Assembly: GCA_004124535.1 (NCBI GenBank)
Contig: SCKQ01000001.1
Location: 26,837-90,836 of the forward strand
Source: Fidelibacterota bacterium
GTDB lineage: Bacteria; Marinisomatota; Marinisomatia; Marinisomatales; TCS55
Direction of reading: 5' to 3'
DNA: 64,000 nt
The notes under the pieces were generated by a model, which had not been told where the DNA came from, made no database searches, and saw only the letters and a list, made by a program, of their open reading frames with translations. A program made the translations under genes and the position numbers. This document shows, piece after piece, positions 44,901 to 55,801 of the stretch (positions within the stretch are counted from its first letter, which is position 1; each line of letters opens with the position of its first letter).

Positions 44901-45743
44901 TCAGCTTAAAAATTCTTCGCTCACGGACCAGAGGCGCTGCTGATCTTTTATAACATTGGATTGTTTGGAGCTTTGCTTGGATTTGCATTTGGAGAAGTAT
45001 TTTCCGCTGATACCTTCTACTTCATCAGAAGATGCCAAGTAGATGCTGGTCAATGCACCTTTTTTAACATTGATAGCGCCAACTGCTTTCGCAGCGGATA
45101 AACTCATGCGTACGCTGGTTTTATTATTATTGCCAAAATTGGTATTCACAAAACCGGGGTGCAGACAGTTTGCGGTTGTACCACTTCCTTCCAGTCTACG
45201 GGCTAATTCATACGTGAACATGACATTGCACAATTTGGATTTGCAATAGGCTGGCCAGCCCCTATAACCATCGAAGCCCTGCAGTTTATCAAAATTCAGG
45301 TTGGTGTTTAAATGGGCAGCTGAAGCGACGTTGACAATTCGTGAATTTTTTGTTGCTTTAATAATATCCAGTAACAAATCCGTTAATAAAAAATAAGAAA
45401 GATGATTCAGGGCAAATGTATTCTCAAATCCCTCCTCTGTTTTTCTGAAATCTGCGATATAGGCGCCGGCATTGTTCAATAATACATCGATGCGATTGTA
45501 GGTGGTTTGAATTTCCCCGGCTAATCGCCGAACCTGCTCCATAAGCGATAGATCTGCCTGGAAGAAAGTAATGTTCTCATTACCGGTTGTGTTTGTTATC
45601 TCATGTTGAGTTGCTGATATTTTTTCGGAATTCCTACCCACAAGACCAAGTGTAAATCCCATTTCAGCCAGGTTTACAGCTGCTTCTTTACCAATACCAT
45701 CCGTTGCACCGCTAATGATGCAAACTTTATCTTGGTAGGTCAA
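44901..45743 (-). CDS. Short-chain dehydrogenase/reductase, probable TTG start
   Basis: A 280-residue SDR of the retinol-dehydrogenase-like group. Features are GATDGIGKEAA (NAD(P) site), LLNNAGAY, and the YCKSKL catalytic Tyr/Lys. Its substrate is unknown. The first ATG in frame (45854) lies 110 bases inside aspS and adds an unlikely 37-residue extension. The TTG at 45743, one base after the aspS stop, gives MTYQDKVCIISGATDG, a normal SDR start, and is preferred. Confidence 0.85.
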   Translation of the reverse strand: MTYQDKVCIISGATDGIGKEAAVNLAEMGFTLGLVGRNSEKISATQHEITNTTGNENITFFQADLSLMEQVRRLAGEIQTTYNRIDVLLNNAGAYIADFRKTEEGFENTFALNHLSYFLLTDLLLDIIKATKNSRIVNVASAAHLNTNLNFDKLQGFDGYRGWPAYCKSKLCNVMFTYELARRLEGSGTTANCLHPGFVNTNFGNNNKTSVRMSLSAAKAVGAINVKKGALTSIYLASSDEVEGISGKYFSKCKSKQSSKQSNVIKDQQRLWSVSEEFLS

Positions 45744-45744
45744 T

Positions 45745-47499
45745 TTATTTTTTCTTTTTGAGCAGGATGCCGAGCTCGTCCAATTGTTCCTTACTGACTG
45801 TATCCGGCGATCCATCCATAAGTGATAGTGCTGATGTGGTTTTTGGGAAAGCAATTACGTCCCGAATGTTATTCGATCCGGTCAGGAGCATGACCAGTCT
45901 GTCAAAACCAAATGCAATACCGCCGTGGGGCGGTGCACCATAGGTCAGAGCTTCCAACAAGAAGCCAAATTTTTCTTCTGCTTCATCAAGACTTAACCCC
46001 AAAAGAGAAAATGCTTTTTTTTGAATATCCGGTGAATGAATACGAATGGAACCGCCGGCAATTTCATGACCGTTCAAAGTCAGATCATAACCTCTGGACA
46101 AGACCGCTGCAGGATCTGATTCCAGTTTATCAATATCCTCCACCCTGGGTGCTGTAAAAGGATGGTGCATGGCCATAAATCGTTTTTCTTTTTCATCAAA
46201 CTTAAACATGGGAAAAGACGTGACCCATAAAGGTTTATACATATTTGGATCCGTCAAACCTTCACGTCTGGCAATTTCAACGCGTAATGCACCTAAAGCA
46301 GGTTCTACTATGGAACGCTCATCCCCGATCAGAAATATTATATCGCCATCATTCACGCCAGTGTAATTGATAAATTCCTTTTGCAGATCCTCTCCGAAAA
46401 ACTTGGAAATGCCGCCCGTTAATCCACCATTTTCTCCTTTCATAAAAGCTAGGCCTTTAGCTTTGTACATCTTTACAAAGTCTGTCAATCCATCAATAAT
46501 TTTCCGGGAATATTTTGCTCCATCCGGAACGATAATAGCTTTGACACATTCTGCTGATTTAAAAGCATTGAAATCAGATTTATCAGTGAATTCTTTAACA
46601 TCTTGGAGGAATAATTCAAAGCGCATGTCCGGTTTATCTGAACCGTACTTGGACATGGCTTCCGCATAGGTCAACCGTGGAAATGGATCTGGTAAATCTT
46701 CACCGATCACTTCCTTAAAAACATGCCTTGTCAATCCTTCCATGTTTGAAAATATATCTTCCTCATCCACAAAGGACATTTCAATATCGATCTGGGTGAA
46801 TTCCGGTTGGCGGTCGGCACGAAAATCTTCATCCCGAAAACATTTCACGATTTGAAAATAGCGGTCAAAACCGGAGATCATTAAAATCTGCTTATAGATC
46901 TGGGGAGATTGGGGCAATGCATAAAATTTACCATTGTGCAGTCGGCTGGGTACCAGGAAATCCCGGGCCCCTTCCGGTGTGGATTTCATCAGTACAGGTG
47001 TTTCTATTTCTACAAAATCCTGTTCAGATAAATAACTGCGCACAGCCTGATACGTTTTATGACGGGTAATTATATTATGCTGGAGTTCATCTGTCCGCAG
47101 TTCCAAGTAACGGTATTTCAACCGCAAATCTTCCAAAGCGCTGTTCCGGTTGGTGATCACAAAAGGCAATGGCGCTGTTTCACTCAACAATTCCATGGCT
47201 TCAACAATGACTTCTATTTCCCCTGTTGGCATATCAGGATTTACAGCATTTTCTCCCCGAGACTGCACTTTGCCTTTGATAGAAAGGACATCTTCCATGG
47301 ACAGTTTTTTAATCGTTTCAAAATCACCATCATAGTCTTCAGAATTGAATACGATCTGGGTTTTGCCGTAGCGGTCCCGGAGGTCAATAAAGATTACCTG
47401 TCCGTGCAGGCGGACTGTATTTACCCAGCCATTTAAACTGACTGATTCGCCAATGTGTTCTTTGCGTAGTTCTCCGCAGGTGTGTGTTCTTTTAAACAT
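45745..47499 (-). CDS. aspS: Aspartyl-tRNA synthetase
   Basis: A 584-residue class II synthetase of the bacterial type. Visible are the N-terminal OB-fold (GWVNTVRLHGQVIFIDLRDRYG), motif 2 (KCFRDEDFRADRQPEFTQID), a GAD-domain insertion, and motif 3 (GFDRLVMLLTG). It charges tRNA-Asp. It appears to be co-transcribed with the SDR gene downstream and is separated from the ATP synthase operon by a terminator. Confidence 0.96.
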   Translation of the reverse strand: MFKRTHTCGELRKEHIGESVSLNGWVNTVRLHGQVIFIDLRDRYGKTQIVFNSEDYDGDFETIKKLSMEDVLSIKGKVQSRGENAVNPDMPTGEIEVIVEAMELLSETAPLPFVITNRNSALEDLRLKYRYLELRTDELQHNIITRHKTYQAVRSYLSEQDFVEIETPVLMKSTPEGARDFLVPSRLHNGKFYALPQSPQIYKQILMISGFDRYFQIVKCFRDEDFRADRQPEFTQIDIEMSFVDEEDIFSNMEGLTRHVFKEVIGEDLPDPFPRLTYAEAMSKYGSDKPDMRFELFLQDVKEFTDKSDFNAFKSAECVKAIIVPDGAKYSRKIIDGLTDFVKMYKAKGLAFMKGENGGLTGGISKFFGEDLQKEFINYTGVNDGDIIFLIGDERSIVEPALGALRVEIARREGLTDPNMYKPLWVTSFPMFKFDEKEKRFMAMHHPFTAPRVEDIDKLESDPAAVLSRGYDLTLNGHEIAGGSIRIHSPDIQKKAFSLLGLSLDEAEEKFGFLLEALTYGAPPHGGIAFGFDRLVMLLTGSNNIRDVIAFPKTTSALSLMDGSPDTVSKEQLDELGILLKKKK

Positions 47500-47516
47500 T
47501 TGTTAATTATTTTTAC

Positions 47517-47549
47517 ATAAAAAAAAGCCGCTCAAAGTTACGAGCGGCT
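47517..47549 (-). terminator. Terminator of the ATP synthase operon
   Basis: AGCCGCTC (47526-47533) and GAGCGGCT (47542-47549) form a stem with a loop of eight bases. On the minus strand a T run follows. It lies 22 bases after the atpC stop and before aspS. Confidence 0.88.
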
Positions 47550-47570
47550 GAAGTATGATTGTACTGGAAA

Positions 47571-47962
47571 TCAGCGTTTAGAAACCTTTAATCGATTCAG
47601 CGCCCGCAGTAATGATACTTCATTACGTGCAGCATCAATATGTTTTGCTTCTTTCCGTTCTTGGGCTCGTTGTAAGGCAGCTTCTGCCCTGCTTGTATCA
47701 ATTTCTTCTGCTCGTTCATATGTTTCCAGTAATAACTCCATTTTTTCTTTGGAAACTTCTGCAAAACCACCGCTGGTGGCGAGGTAATGATCTTTTCCGT
47801 TTTGCGTGACTTTGATTTCACCTACACCTAGCCCAAAAACGGCTTCTCTATGATTGGCCAGCACACCAAAAGATCCATCCAGTCCGGGGCAGCGGACGTA
47901 TTCCACCTGCCCTTCATCAAGAATTTTAGTCGGTGTAACTATTTCCAGTTGGAAAGAGATCA

Positions 47963-47963
<1 letters not shown>
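47571..47963 (-). CDS. atpC: ATP synthase epsilon subunit
   Basis: A 130-residue F1 epsilon subunit. The N-terminal beta domain is seen in FQLEIVTPTKIL, VRCPGLDGSFGVLANH and YLATSGGFAEV; two C-terminal helices follow. It links the F1 motor to the rotor and can inhibit hydrolysis. The start overlaps the atpD stop by one base. It is the last gene of the operon. Confidence 0.93.
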
Positions 47964-49369
<1,406 letters not shown>

Positions 49370-49374
49370 TTAAT

Positions 49375-50229
49375 TTAGTTTTGTAAGGCTTCGGCACCGC
49401 TGACGATTTCCAACATTTCTGTGGTAATAGTAGCTTGGCGAACCTTATTGAATTGTAATGTTAAATCTTTAATCATTTCTTGAGCGTTATCTGTGGCATT
49501 TTCCATTGCCAGCATTCTTGCGGCATGTTCGCTGGCATAAGATTCCAGCAGATATTTCCACATTTGAATATTCAAATGACGCGGAATCAAGCTTTTTACT
49601 ATATCTTCTTTATTGGGTTCAAACAGTCGGCCAACAGTTTGATCTTTTTCTGCTTCAAACACTAGAGGCAAGAGCACTTCTGTTCGCACATATTGTGCAG
49701 CCACATTCACAAACTCATTGTACACCACATGTATTTCTTCCACGTGCTGATGAGTAAAATGGCTGATAACGCCTGCACCAATATTTATTGCATGACTATA
49801 GTTCAACTCATTCCAAAAATCAGTATGACTTTCAATAATATTGTAATCACGCTTTTTAAAATAGTCGCGCGCTTTTTTACCGATGCAAAATACATCCACA
49901 TTTTCTTTCCCGATTGCATCAATCTCACTTTGTGCAACTTTCAGGACGTTTGCGTTAAATGAACCGGCCATACCTCTGTCTGAGGTTACCACAACATAAC
50001 CTACACGATTTACTTCACGGACATCCAATAATTCCAATAGGTCACGATCCACATCCGGCAGCAAATGATTGATCACATTGGAAAGACGATTGGCATAGGG
50101 CCGTGCTTCTTCCATATGCTCCTGGGCACGGCGCATTTTAGCAGCTGCAACCATTTTCATTGCTTTGGTTACTTTCTGAATGCTTTTAACGGATTTGATC
50201 CGGTTGCGAATATTTTTCAACTTGGCCAT
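49375..50229 (-). CDS. atpG: ATP synthase gamma subunit
   Basis: A 284-residue F1 central stalk subunit. The N-terminal helix (IRNRIKSVKSIQKVTKAMKMVAAAKMRRAQ) and C-terminal helix (NATDNAQEMIKDLTLQFNKVRQATITTEMLEIVSGAEAL; residues ~245-284) are typical; the central part has the TSDRGMAGSFN segment. It rotates within alpha3beta3. The gap to atpA is two bases. Confidence 0.95.
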   Translation of the reverse strand: MAKLKNIRNRIKSVKSIQKVTKAMKMVAAAKMRRAQEHMEEARPYANRLSNVINHLLPDVDRDLLELLDVREVNRVGYVVVTSDRGMAGSFNANVLKVAQSEIDAIGKENVDVFCIGKKARDYFKKRDYNIIESHTDFWNELNYSHAINIGAGVISHFTHQHVEEIHVVYNEFVNVAAQYVRTEVLLPLVFEAEKDQTVGRLFEPNKEDIVKSLIPRHLNIQMWKYLLESYASEHAARMLAMENATDNAQEMIKDLTLQFNKVRQATITTEMLEIVSGAEALQN

Positions 50230-50231
50230 TT

Positions 50232-51755
50232 TTAGAGGGTGAAACCTCCTTTAAATGCAGTGATTGCTTCATCGAGCTTTGCTTCTACTGCGCTGCTTAT
50301 TTTGCCCTCGTCAATTATGGATTTTAGTTCAGTGGCATTGTTGGCTTCCAGATAATCAAAAAGACCTTTTTCAAATTCAGTAACTTTATCAGCTTCAATT
50401 TCATCTAAAAATCCTTTCGTACCTGCATAAATGATGGCAATCTGTTTTTCTACATCCATAGGGACATACTGGTTTTGCTTCAGGATTTCTACCATGCGTT
50501 CACCACGGGTTAACTGGTCTTGAGTTGCCTTATCTAAATCTGATCCAAACTTAGCGAAAGCTTCCAACTCTCGGTATTGTGCTAGATCCAAGCGTAGTGT
50601 ACCAGCCACACTTTTCATGGCTTTGATCTGGGCATTACCGCCTACACGGGATACAGATAGACCCACATCAATAGCCGGACGAACTCCAGAATTGAACAGA
50701 TTTGTTTCCAAGTAGATCTGTCCATCGGTAATGGAAATAACATTTGTGGGAATATATGCCGCTATATCACCTTCCTGTGTTTCAATGATCGGCAGCGCTG
50801 TTAAAGACCCCCCACCTAAATCATCAGAAAGTTTGGAAGCTCGCTCCAGCAAACGACTGTGCAAATAGAACACATCACCGGGAAATGCTTCACGGCCGGG
50901 AGGCCTGCGCAAAAGCAATGACATCTGACGATAAGAAACGGCATGTTTGGATAAATCATCATAAATAATTAAGGCATGCTTGCCGTTATCACGGAAATGT
51001 TCACCCATGGCGCAACCGGAATAAGGTGCGATATACTGCATTGGTGCTGGGTCAGAAGCATTGGCCGCAACGACCGTTGTATATTCCATGGCGTCGTTGG
51101 CTTCCAATTCGGCAACTATGGTTGCAACCGTGGATGCCTTTTGGCCGATAGCTACGTAAATACAATAAACGGGTTCATCTGTTTGGTGGGTATATATCTG
51201 ATTTATGATTGTATCAATAGCAATTGCGGTTTTACCCGTTTGACGATCGCCGATAATCAATTCGCGCTGTCCGCGGCCGATTGGAATCATTGCATCAATC
51301 GCTTTGATTCCCGTTTGCAGGGGCTGTTTCACCGGTTGTCTCGCCATGACCCCTAACGCCTTCCTCTCAATTGGAAGAAACTCTTTTGCATCAATAGGAC
51401 CTTTTCCATCCATGGGGTGTCCTAAAGGGTTCACCACCCGGCCTAGCATACTTTTGCCCACAGGGACTTCTACAACACGTTCAGTACGTTTTGCTAAATC
51501 GCCTTCTTTTACTTTACGACTCTCGCCAAAAAGCACAAGACCGACATTGTCATCTTCCAGATTGAGTGCCATGCCAAATACGCCGTTGGGCAACTCCACC
51601 AATTCGGAACTCATGACATTTTCAAGTCCGCTTACACGAGCAATACCATCACCGATCTCGATGACTTCACCGACTTCAGATACATCTACAGATACATCAA
51701 ATTTTTCGATCTGCTGCCGAAGTAATTCAGTTATATTTTCTGTTTTAATTTCCAT
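50232..51755 (-). CDS. atpA: ATP synthase alpha subunit
   Basis: A 507-residue F1 subunit. Walker [43 protein letters not shown] and [26 protein letters not shown] (from about residue 279) are all present. It carries the regulatory nucleotide sites. It lies fifteen bases after the atpH stop. Confidence 0.97.
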   Translation of the reverse strand: MEIKTENITELLRQQIEKFDVSVDVSEVGEVIEIGDGIARVSGLENVMSSELVELPNGVFGMALNLEDDNVGLVLFGESRKVKEGDLAKRTERVVEVPVGKSMLGRVVNPLGHPMDGKGPIDAKEFLPIERKALGVMARQPVKQPLQTGIKAIDAMIPIGRGQRELIIGDRQTGKTAIAIDTIINQIYTHQTDEPVYCIYVAIGQKASTVATIVAELEANDAMEYTTVVAANASDPAPMQYIAPYSGCAMGEHFRDNGKHALIIYDDLSKHAVSYRQMSLLLRRPPGREAFPGDVFYLHSRLLERASKLSDDLGGGSLTALPIIETQEGDIAAYIPTNVISITDGQIYLETNLFNSGVRPAIDVGLSVSRVGGNAQIKAMKSVAGTLRLDLAQYRELEAFAKFGSDLDKATQDQLTRGERMVEILKQNQYVPMDVEKQIAIIYAGTKGFLDEIEADKVTEFEKGLFDYLEANNATELKSIIDEGKISSAVEAKLDEAITAFKGGFTL

Positions 51756-51770
51756 TATGTTTCCTTGGTT

Positions 51771-52304
51771 CTAGGATTGCAACAATTCAGTCTGCAAGCG
51801 ATTCAATTTACTTTTTAGTGATGCATCCAGAAACGTGTTTTCTATTCTCAACTTGATTCCACCTAGTAGTTGACCATCAACTTCAATTTTTAAATCAGCT
51901 TTTTTATTCATAGCCCTTTGCAGATTTTGCTGTAAAGCATCGATATCTGCTGTATCCATTTCCTGAGCAACATGGGCCTGGACAGAGACAATTCCTGCTT
52001 TTTCTTTATATAAAGCATCATATGCTTTAATGACTTGACGAATAAGCTGCACAGATTTTTCTTCTGCAATCAAACCAAAAAATTCAATGGCGATGGTGTG
52101 GCATGAACTTGCCAGCACTTCCCGCAGAATTTCAGTTCTTTTATCATTGGAAATGCGTTTCGATTGCAGCAATGACCTAAACCGCGCATTTTTCTTTATC
52201 AGATTATCTAGCTGTTGTAGAGATGTATGAACTGCACCCGCATTATCCCCGGATGATTCCAAAAGGATTACGGCGAGTTTCTTTGCACGCTGGTTAAGCT
52301 TCAT
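51771..52304 (-). CDS. atpH: ATP synthase delta subunit
   Basis: A 177-residue delta (OSCP) subunit: helical N-terminal domain with RAKKLAVILLE, and a C-terminal GGIKLRIENTFLDASLKSKLNRL segment, which is diagnostic. It ties the peripheral stalk to alpha3beta3. It overlaps atpF by eleven bases. Confidence 0.92.
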   Translation of the reverse strand: MKLNQRAKKLAVILLESSGDNAGAVHTSLQQLDNLIKKNARFRSLLQSKRISNDKRTEILREVLASSCHTIAIEFFGLIAEEKSVQLIRQVIKAYDALYKEKAGIVSVQAHVAQEMDTADIDALQQNLQRAMNKKADLKIEVDGQLLGGIKLRIENTFLDASLKSKLNRLQTELLQS

Positions 52305-52797
52305 ATTTCTTTACATGTGACAATGATTCATCTATAAGAGCTTTATTATCTTCTGCAGAAAGATTCTTTTTAATGAGCTTTTCTGCAACAGAAAGCGATA
52401 AGTTTACAACCTCACTTTTGATCTCAGCAATCGCCTTTTCCTTCTCTACTTGAATCTGTTTTGTAGCATCAGCAGCTATAGATTTCGCTTTTTCTTTGGC
52501 ATCGTTGAGAATCTCATCCTTCAATTTTGCAGAAGCAGTTTTACCTTCAGAAAGAATGGTTTGTGCTTCAGCACGGGCTTTATTTATAATTTCCTCTCCT
52601 TCAGCATTTAGCTTTGCCAATTCTGTCTGGGCCTTTTCCGCATCTTCCAGTGAAGAACGGATAAACTCTTCCCGCTCTTTCAGCATTTTCAATAGCGGCT
52701 TCCAGGCAAACTTTGACAATACCGTAAGTAACAGTAGAAAGGTGACGATGGTCCAGACAAATAATCCGGGATCAAGCTGGACTAAAGGGTTATTCAT
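52294..52797 (-). CDS. atpF: ATP synthase b subunit
   Basis: A 167-residue peripheral-stalk subunit: one N-terminal membrane helix (about residues 9-27) followed by a long charged coiled coil rich in Ala, Lys and Glu. Only one b gene is present, so it probably forms a homodimer. It lies between atpE and atpH. Confidence 0.92.
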   Translation of the reverse strand: MNNPLVQLDPGLFVWTIVTFLLLLTVLSKFAWKPLLKMLKEREEFIRSSLEDAEKAQTELAKLNAEGEEIINKARAEAQTILSEGKTASAKLKDEILNDAKEKAKSIAADATKQIQVEKEKAIAEIKSEVVNLSLSVAEKLIKKNLSAEDNKALIDESLSHVKKYEA

Positions 52798-52816
52798 TAT
52801 ATTTCCTTAAAGATTG

Positions 52817-53041
52817 TTATTTCATCAATACAATCAACAGGGCAAATACTTCACCCAAAATTGCTACACCTTCGAGCAGGAATAGGGGCAAATTAACAGC
52901 GGCTGTGATCTTATCGGATGCTTCTGGCTGACGGGCAATACCTTCAGCTGCAGCTGCAGCCAGGCGGCCAATGCCCATACCTGCTCCGATCACGATGAGT
53001 CCAAGACCCAGTCCTACTCCTAACAAATGAAGATTTTCCAT
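52817..53041 (-). CDS. atpE: ATP synthase c subunit
   Basis: A 74-residue proteolipid with two membrane helices joined by the ARQPE loop (Arg37-Glu40). Aligned with E. coli AtpE, the ion-binding carboxylate (Asp61) corresponds to Glu57. A second Glu, Glu64, lies seven residues later in the same helix, which is unusual. Ion specificity (proton or sodium) is uncertain; no clear sodium-binding motif was recognised. Many copies form the rotor ring. Confidence 0.93.
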   Translation of the reverse strand: MENLHLLGVGLGLGLIVIGAGMGIGRLAAAAAEGIARQPEASDKITAAVNLPLFLLEGVAILGEVFALLIVLMK

Positions 53042-53065
53042 CTTACGTTTCTCCTTTATTTTTGA

Positions 53066-54001
53066 TTAATGATGTACATTAATTGCCATGCCGATAAACA
53101 CAGCAGACAACAGTGTGAAAACATATGCCTGTACCATAACAACAATTAATTCTAAACCTGAAATAGCTGTGGCCATAGGAATTGAAAAAAGCGCCAAACT
53201 CAAACCTGTCACTGTACTTTGAAACATTTCTGCAAAAATAGCCATGAATGATAAAATGGCTAAAATTGCAATGTGACCCCCAGTCATGTTGGCCGCCAAG
53301 CGCATGGTTAATGCAAAAGGCTTTACAAACATGCCAATGATTTCAATCGGGATCAAAATGATATATACTGGCCAGGGCAGGCCGTGTGGTGCTAAATTTT
53401 TCCAATGATTAATAAATCCATGAGCGTATATACCAGCTATCATGATTGCAAAAAATGTGATCACCGCCAGGCCAGCGGTTACGTTAAAATTTCCGGTGGC
53501 CGTAACACCTCCATGCAATAGAGAATTAATTAAATTGTGTTCAGCACTTGCCGGGACTTGGAATACAAAGCGGTTCAATGCTCCAAGGAAATCAAAAACC
53601 GGGATTAACCCAATGCCATTCGCAAACAGAATGAAAAAGAAAAATGTAAGTATCAAGGGTGCCCATGTTTCGCTATACTTGGAACCGATATTAGGATGAA
53701 TAACTGAATCACGAAAAAACTTTACAATCGATTCAAGAACATTCATCCAGCCGCTGGGAACCGGCTTATCTTGCTGCAGGTATTTTCTGACTGGTATAAT
53801 CACAGCACAGGTTAGCAGAATGGTAACAATCCACAACATGAGTACATGTTTGGTCACAGAAAAATTAATACCGAAAATTTGCGGTAAATGAATTAATGGT
53901 TGATCTAAAGAACTATTAGATACATGGTGTATAATGTTATCGCCAACCTGGTCTAATACACTCGTGCCAGCGGTGTGGCTCTGATCAGCTGCTACACTCA
54001 T
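53066..54001 (-). CDS. atpB: ATP synthase a subunit
   Basis: A 311-residue membrane subunit. The essential Arg lies in FVKPFALTMRLAANMTGGH; the C-terminal helix has ELIVVMVQAYVFTLLSAVFIGMAI. A ~70-residue N-terminal extension before the first helix is present. It forms the ion path with the c-ring. The gap to atpE is 24 bases. Confidence 0.95.
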   Translation of the reverse strand: MSVAADQSHTAGTSVLDQVGDNIIHHVSNSSLDQPLIHLPQIFGINFSVTKHVLMLWIVTILLTCAVIIPVRKYLQQDKPVPSGWMNVLESIVKFFRDSVIHPNIGSKYSETWAPLILTFFFFILFANGIGLIPVFDFLGALNRFVFQVPASAEHNLINSLLHGGVTATGNFNVTAGLAVITFFAIMIAGIYAHGFINHWKNLAPHGLPWPVYIILIPIEIIGMFVKPFALTMRLAANMTGGHIAILAILSFMAIFAEMFQSTVTGLSLALFSIPMATAISGLELIVVMVQAYVFTLLSAVFIGMAINVHH

Positions 54002-54020
54002 TTGATGATATAAATTTTGT

Positions 54021-54377
54021 CTAGTTGAATATGGATCTTAAAAATAACGCTTCACCAATGTGAAGCGTTATAAAATAGCCAACAAAACTAAGTATAAAAG
54101 GCATTGGATTAAAAGTGTAAAAAGCAAAAATATATACAAAATATACTGCATAGAATACCATCTTACCGGCAAATGATTTGACTATCACACTGGTTACTTT
54201 TTCAGGAGAGTTTTTATGCACAATTGAAAGATATACTATTGAAATAACGCCTATGATCAATGGTGCAATCATACCTAGAAAAATTTCTCTAGCATATTGC
54301 ATCATTCCGCCAGCTATTAAACCCCAGGTTCCCATACAAAATACACCTATAAATATTGAAAATTGAATTGCAGACAC
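54021..54377 (-). CDS. AtpI-like membrane protein of the ATP synthase operon, GTG start
   Basis: A 118-residue protein with four membrane helices and little polar sequence. By position, between atpZ and atpB, and by topology it fits the ATP synthase subunit I / AtpI group, which helps c-ring assembly in other bacteria. No strong motif is present, so this rests on context. The start is GTG at 54377, one base after the atpZ stop. Confidence 0.7.
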   Translation of the reverse strand: MSAIQFSIFIGVFCMGTWGLIAGGMMQYAREIFLGMIAPLIIGVISIVYLSIVHKNSPEKVTSVIVKSFAGKMVFYAVYFVYIFAFYTFNPMPFILSFVGYFITLHIGEALFLRSIFN

Positions 54378-54378
54378 G

Positions 54379-54621
54379 CTATTTACGCCAGACGGTTTTT
54401 GCTAATTGATAAAATCCTGAAAATAAAGCCAGCATTAAACCAATAAAAAGTAGCCATGGTTTTGTCCCCAGCCAATTGTCCAGGAAATATCCCAACAGTC
54501 CCAAAATCAACACACCGCCAATGAGTGAATATGACGCTGAAGCAGCGGGACCAGAATCTTTTATAATTTTTTGGAAATATTGAAAAGAACGGGCGAAATA
54601 ATCGTCCCTGTTTTCATTCAT
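54379..54621 (-). CDS. atpZ: AtpZ/AtpI family protein
   Basis: An 80-residue protein with two membrane helices, matching the AtpZ/AtpI (putative F0F1-ATPase subunit) family: SLIGGVLILGLLGYFLDNWL followed by PWLLFIGLMLALFSGFYQL. It precedes the ATP synthase genes and may support c-ring assembly or Mg/Ca handling. Its ATG overlaps the bactofilin stop by eight bases. Confidence 0.87.
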   Translation of the reverse strand: MNENRDDYFARSFQYFQKIIKDSGPAASASYSLIGGVLILGLLGYFLDNWLGTKPWLLFIGLMLALFSGFYQLAKTVWRK

Positions 54622-55030
54622 TGTGTTCAGGCGAGTCTTCTAATCCTGATGAGAATCCCTCTTCACCAATTTGGGAATCATCGTTGGCTGTTTCATTGCC
54701 AAGGATAATACACTGGCCTTGAAACTGGGCACCCTCTTCAATGATCAATGATTTATAAGTTAAGTTGCCATTCAAAAGTGAAGCTTCGCCAAGGACAGCC
54801 CTGTTTTCCACGACAACATCGCCTTCCACATTGCCGCCAATATGGATATCGCTGGCTGAAATATCCCCATGAACTTTGCCAGTCCTTGAAACACGCACAG
54901 CGCCTTTAGACTGAATATTACCGTAGACAGTTCCATATACAATGATGCCTTCATCAAGTTTTATATCGCCCTGAAAAACAGCATCTTGTCCGACCATGCT
55001 GTTCATGTTCTGAAAATTTATTTTAGCCAT
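54614..55030 (-). CDS. Bactofilin
   Basis: A 138-residue bactofilin (polymer-forming cytoskeletal DUF583 protein). The central right-handed beta-helix shows the repeating pattern GDIKLDEGIIVYGTVYGNIQ, GAVRVSRTGKVHGDISASD, EGDVVVENRAVLGEA; the C-terminal tail is acidic. Bactofilins form filaments that position cell-wall enzymes. ATG at 55030 overlaps the M23 peptidase stop by eight bases; a TTG at 55039 is less likely. Confidence 0.9.
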   Translation of the reverse strand: MAKINFQNMNSMVGQDAVFQGDIKLDEGIIVYGTVYGNIQSKGAVRVSRTGKVHGDISASDIHIGGNVEGDVVVENRAVLGEASLLNGNLTYKSLIIEEGAQFQGQCIILGNETANDDSQIGEEGFSSGLEDSPEHNE

Positions 55031-55793
55031 TTTTTTCAACGCTCAAATCTCGTTCTTTGTATTCTGGAAAAAACACCAGAGGATCAATCGCATCACCATC
55101 TTTCCAAATTTCAAAGTGCAGATGCGGACCGGAAGATATACCTGTACTGCCTGCCAAGGCAATAACATCTCCTCTTTTTACAATACCGTGATTTTGAATG
55201 AGATTCAATTGATTATGACCATAATGCGTAAAATATTCATCACCATGATAGATTATGATCAAATTACCCAGATCATATGTCCAGCCTGAAAAGATCACTC
55301 TTCCTCCGGCTGCAGCAAGCACAGGTTCTCCTTCATGTACTGCAATATCAATACCGTAATGATTCTTTTGCCAAAAGTAAGATTTGTCCAGCATCCGCTG
55401 GGTTAAAAATCCATCAACCGGTGCTTGGGATGGGATATTTTCAATATAAGAAATAGTAAAGGACTTACTTTTTACTGCCGCTGAAGATTCATTACCTGCA
55501 TCCACAATGCTTAAATTGCTGCGAATAATTTCTTCCATCTGCCCCAGGCGATTCAGATCACGATACAATTCCATAACTTGGGTGCGCTCTGCAAGCATTT
55601 TTTCAAATTGCTGATCTTTTTCACGGAATTCAGCAATACCCGGAATATAGTACCACAATACACCGCCAATACTTAGCAATGAAAAAACGATTATAAAAAG
55701 TAATGTCCACAGCCAGAAATGGCTAATAGAGAAGCGCTTTTGAGCATCTACATTGTCCGATACGATATGAACCGTGTAACGATTTGATTTCAT
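55023..55793 (-). CDS. M23 (LytM-type) peptidase, membrane anchored
   Basis: A 256-residue protein with one N-terminal membrane helix (about residues 25-47), a short coiled coil and a C-terminal M23 domain. Zinc ligands are seen in HYGIDIA (His, Asp), and the HLHFE motif; the central HYGHNQ is the usual active-site His. It probably cuts, or regulates cutting of, peptidoglycan cross-links. It is coupled to bactofilin, a pairing seen in shape-determining loci such as CcmA/Csd1 of Helicobacter. Confidence 0.9.
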   Translation of the reverse strand: MKSNRYTVHIVSDNVDAQKRFSISHFWLWTLLFIIVFSLLSIGGVLWYYIPGIAEFREKDQQFEKMLAERTQVMELYRDLNRLGQMEEIIRSNLSIVDAGNESSAAVKSKSFTISYIENIPSQAPVDGFLTQRMLDKSYFWQKNHYGIDIAVHEGEPVLAAAGGRVIFSGWTYDLGNLIIIYHGDEYFTHYGHNQLNLIQNHGIVKRGDVIALAGSTGISSGPHLHFEIWKDGDAIDPLVFFPEYKERDLSVEKNG

Positions 55794-55801
55794 TATGTGA
55801 A

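Noticed and set aside
45744..45854. N-terminal extension of the SDR gene inside aspS
   Set aside because: It would add 37 unlikely residues; a TTG start directly after aspS gives a normal SDR N-terminus.
51326..51341. TGTTTCAC half-site resembling parS inside atpA
   Set aside because: Only one half matches; the other half is unrelated and it lies in coding sequence.
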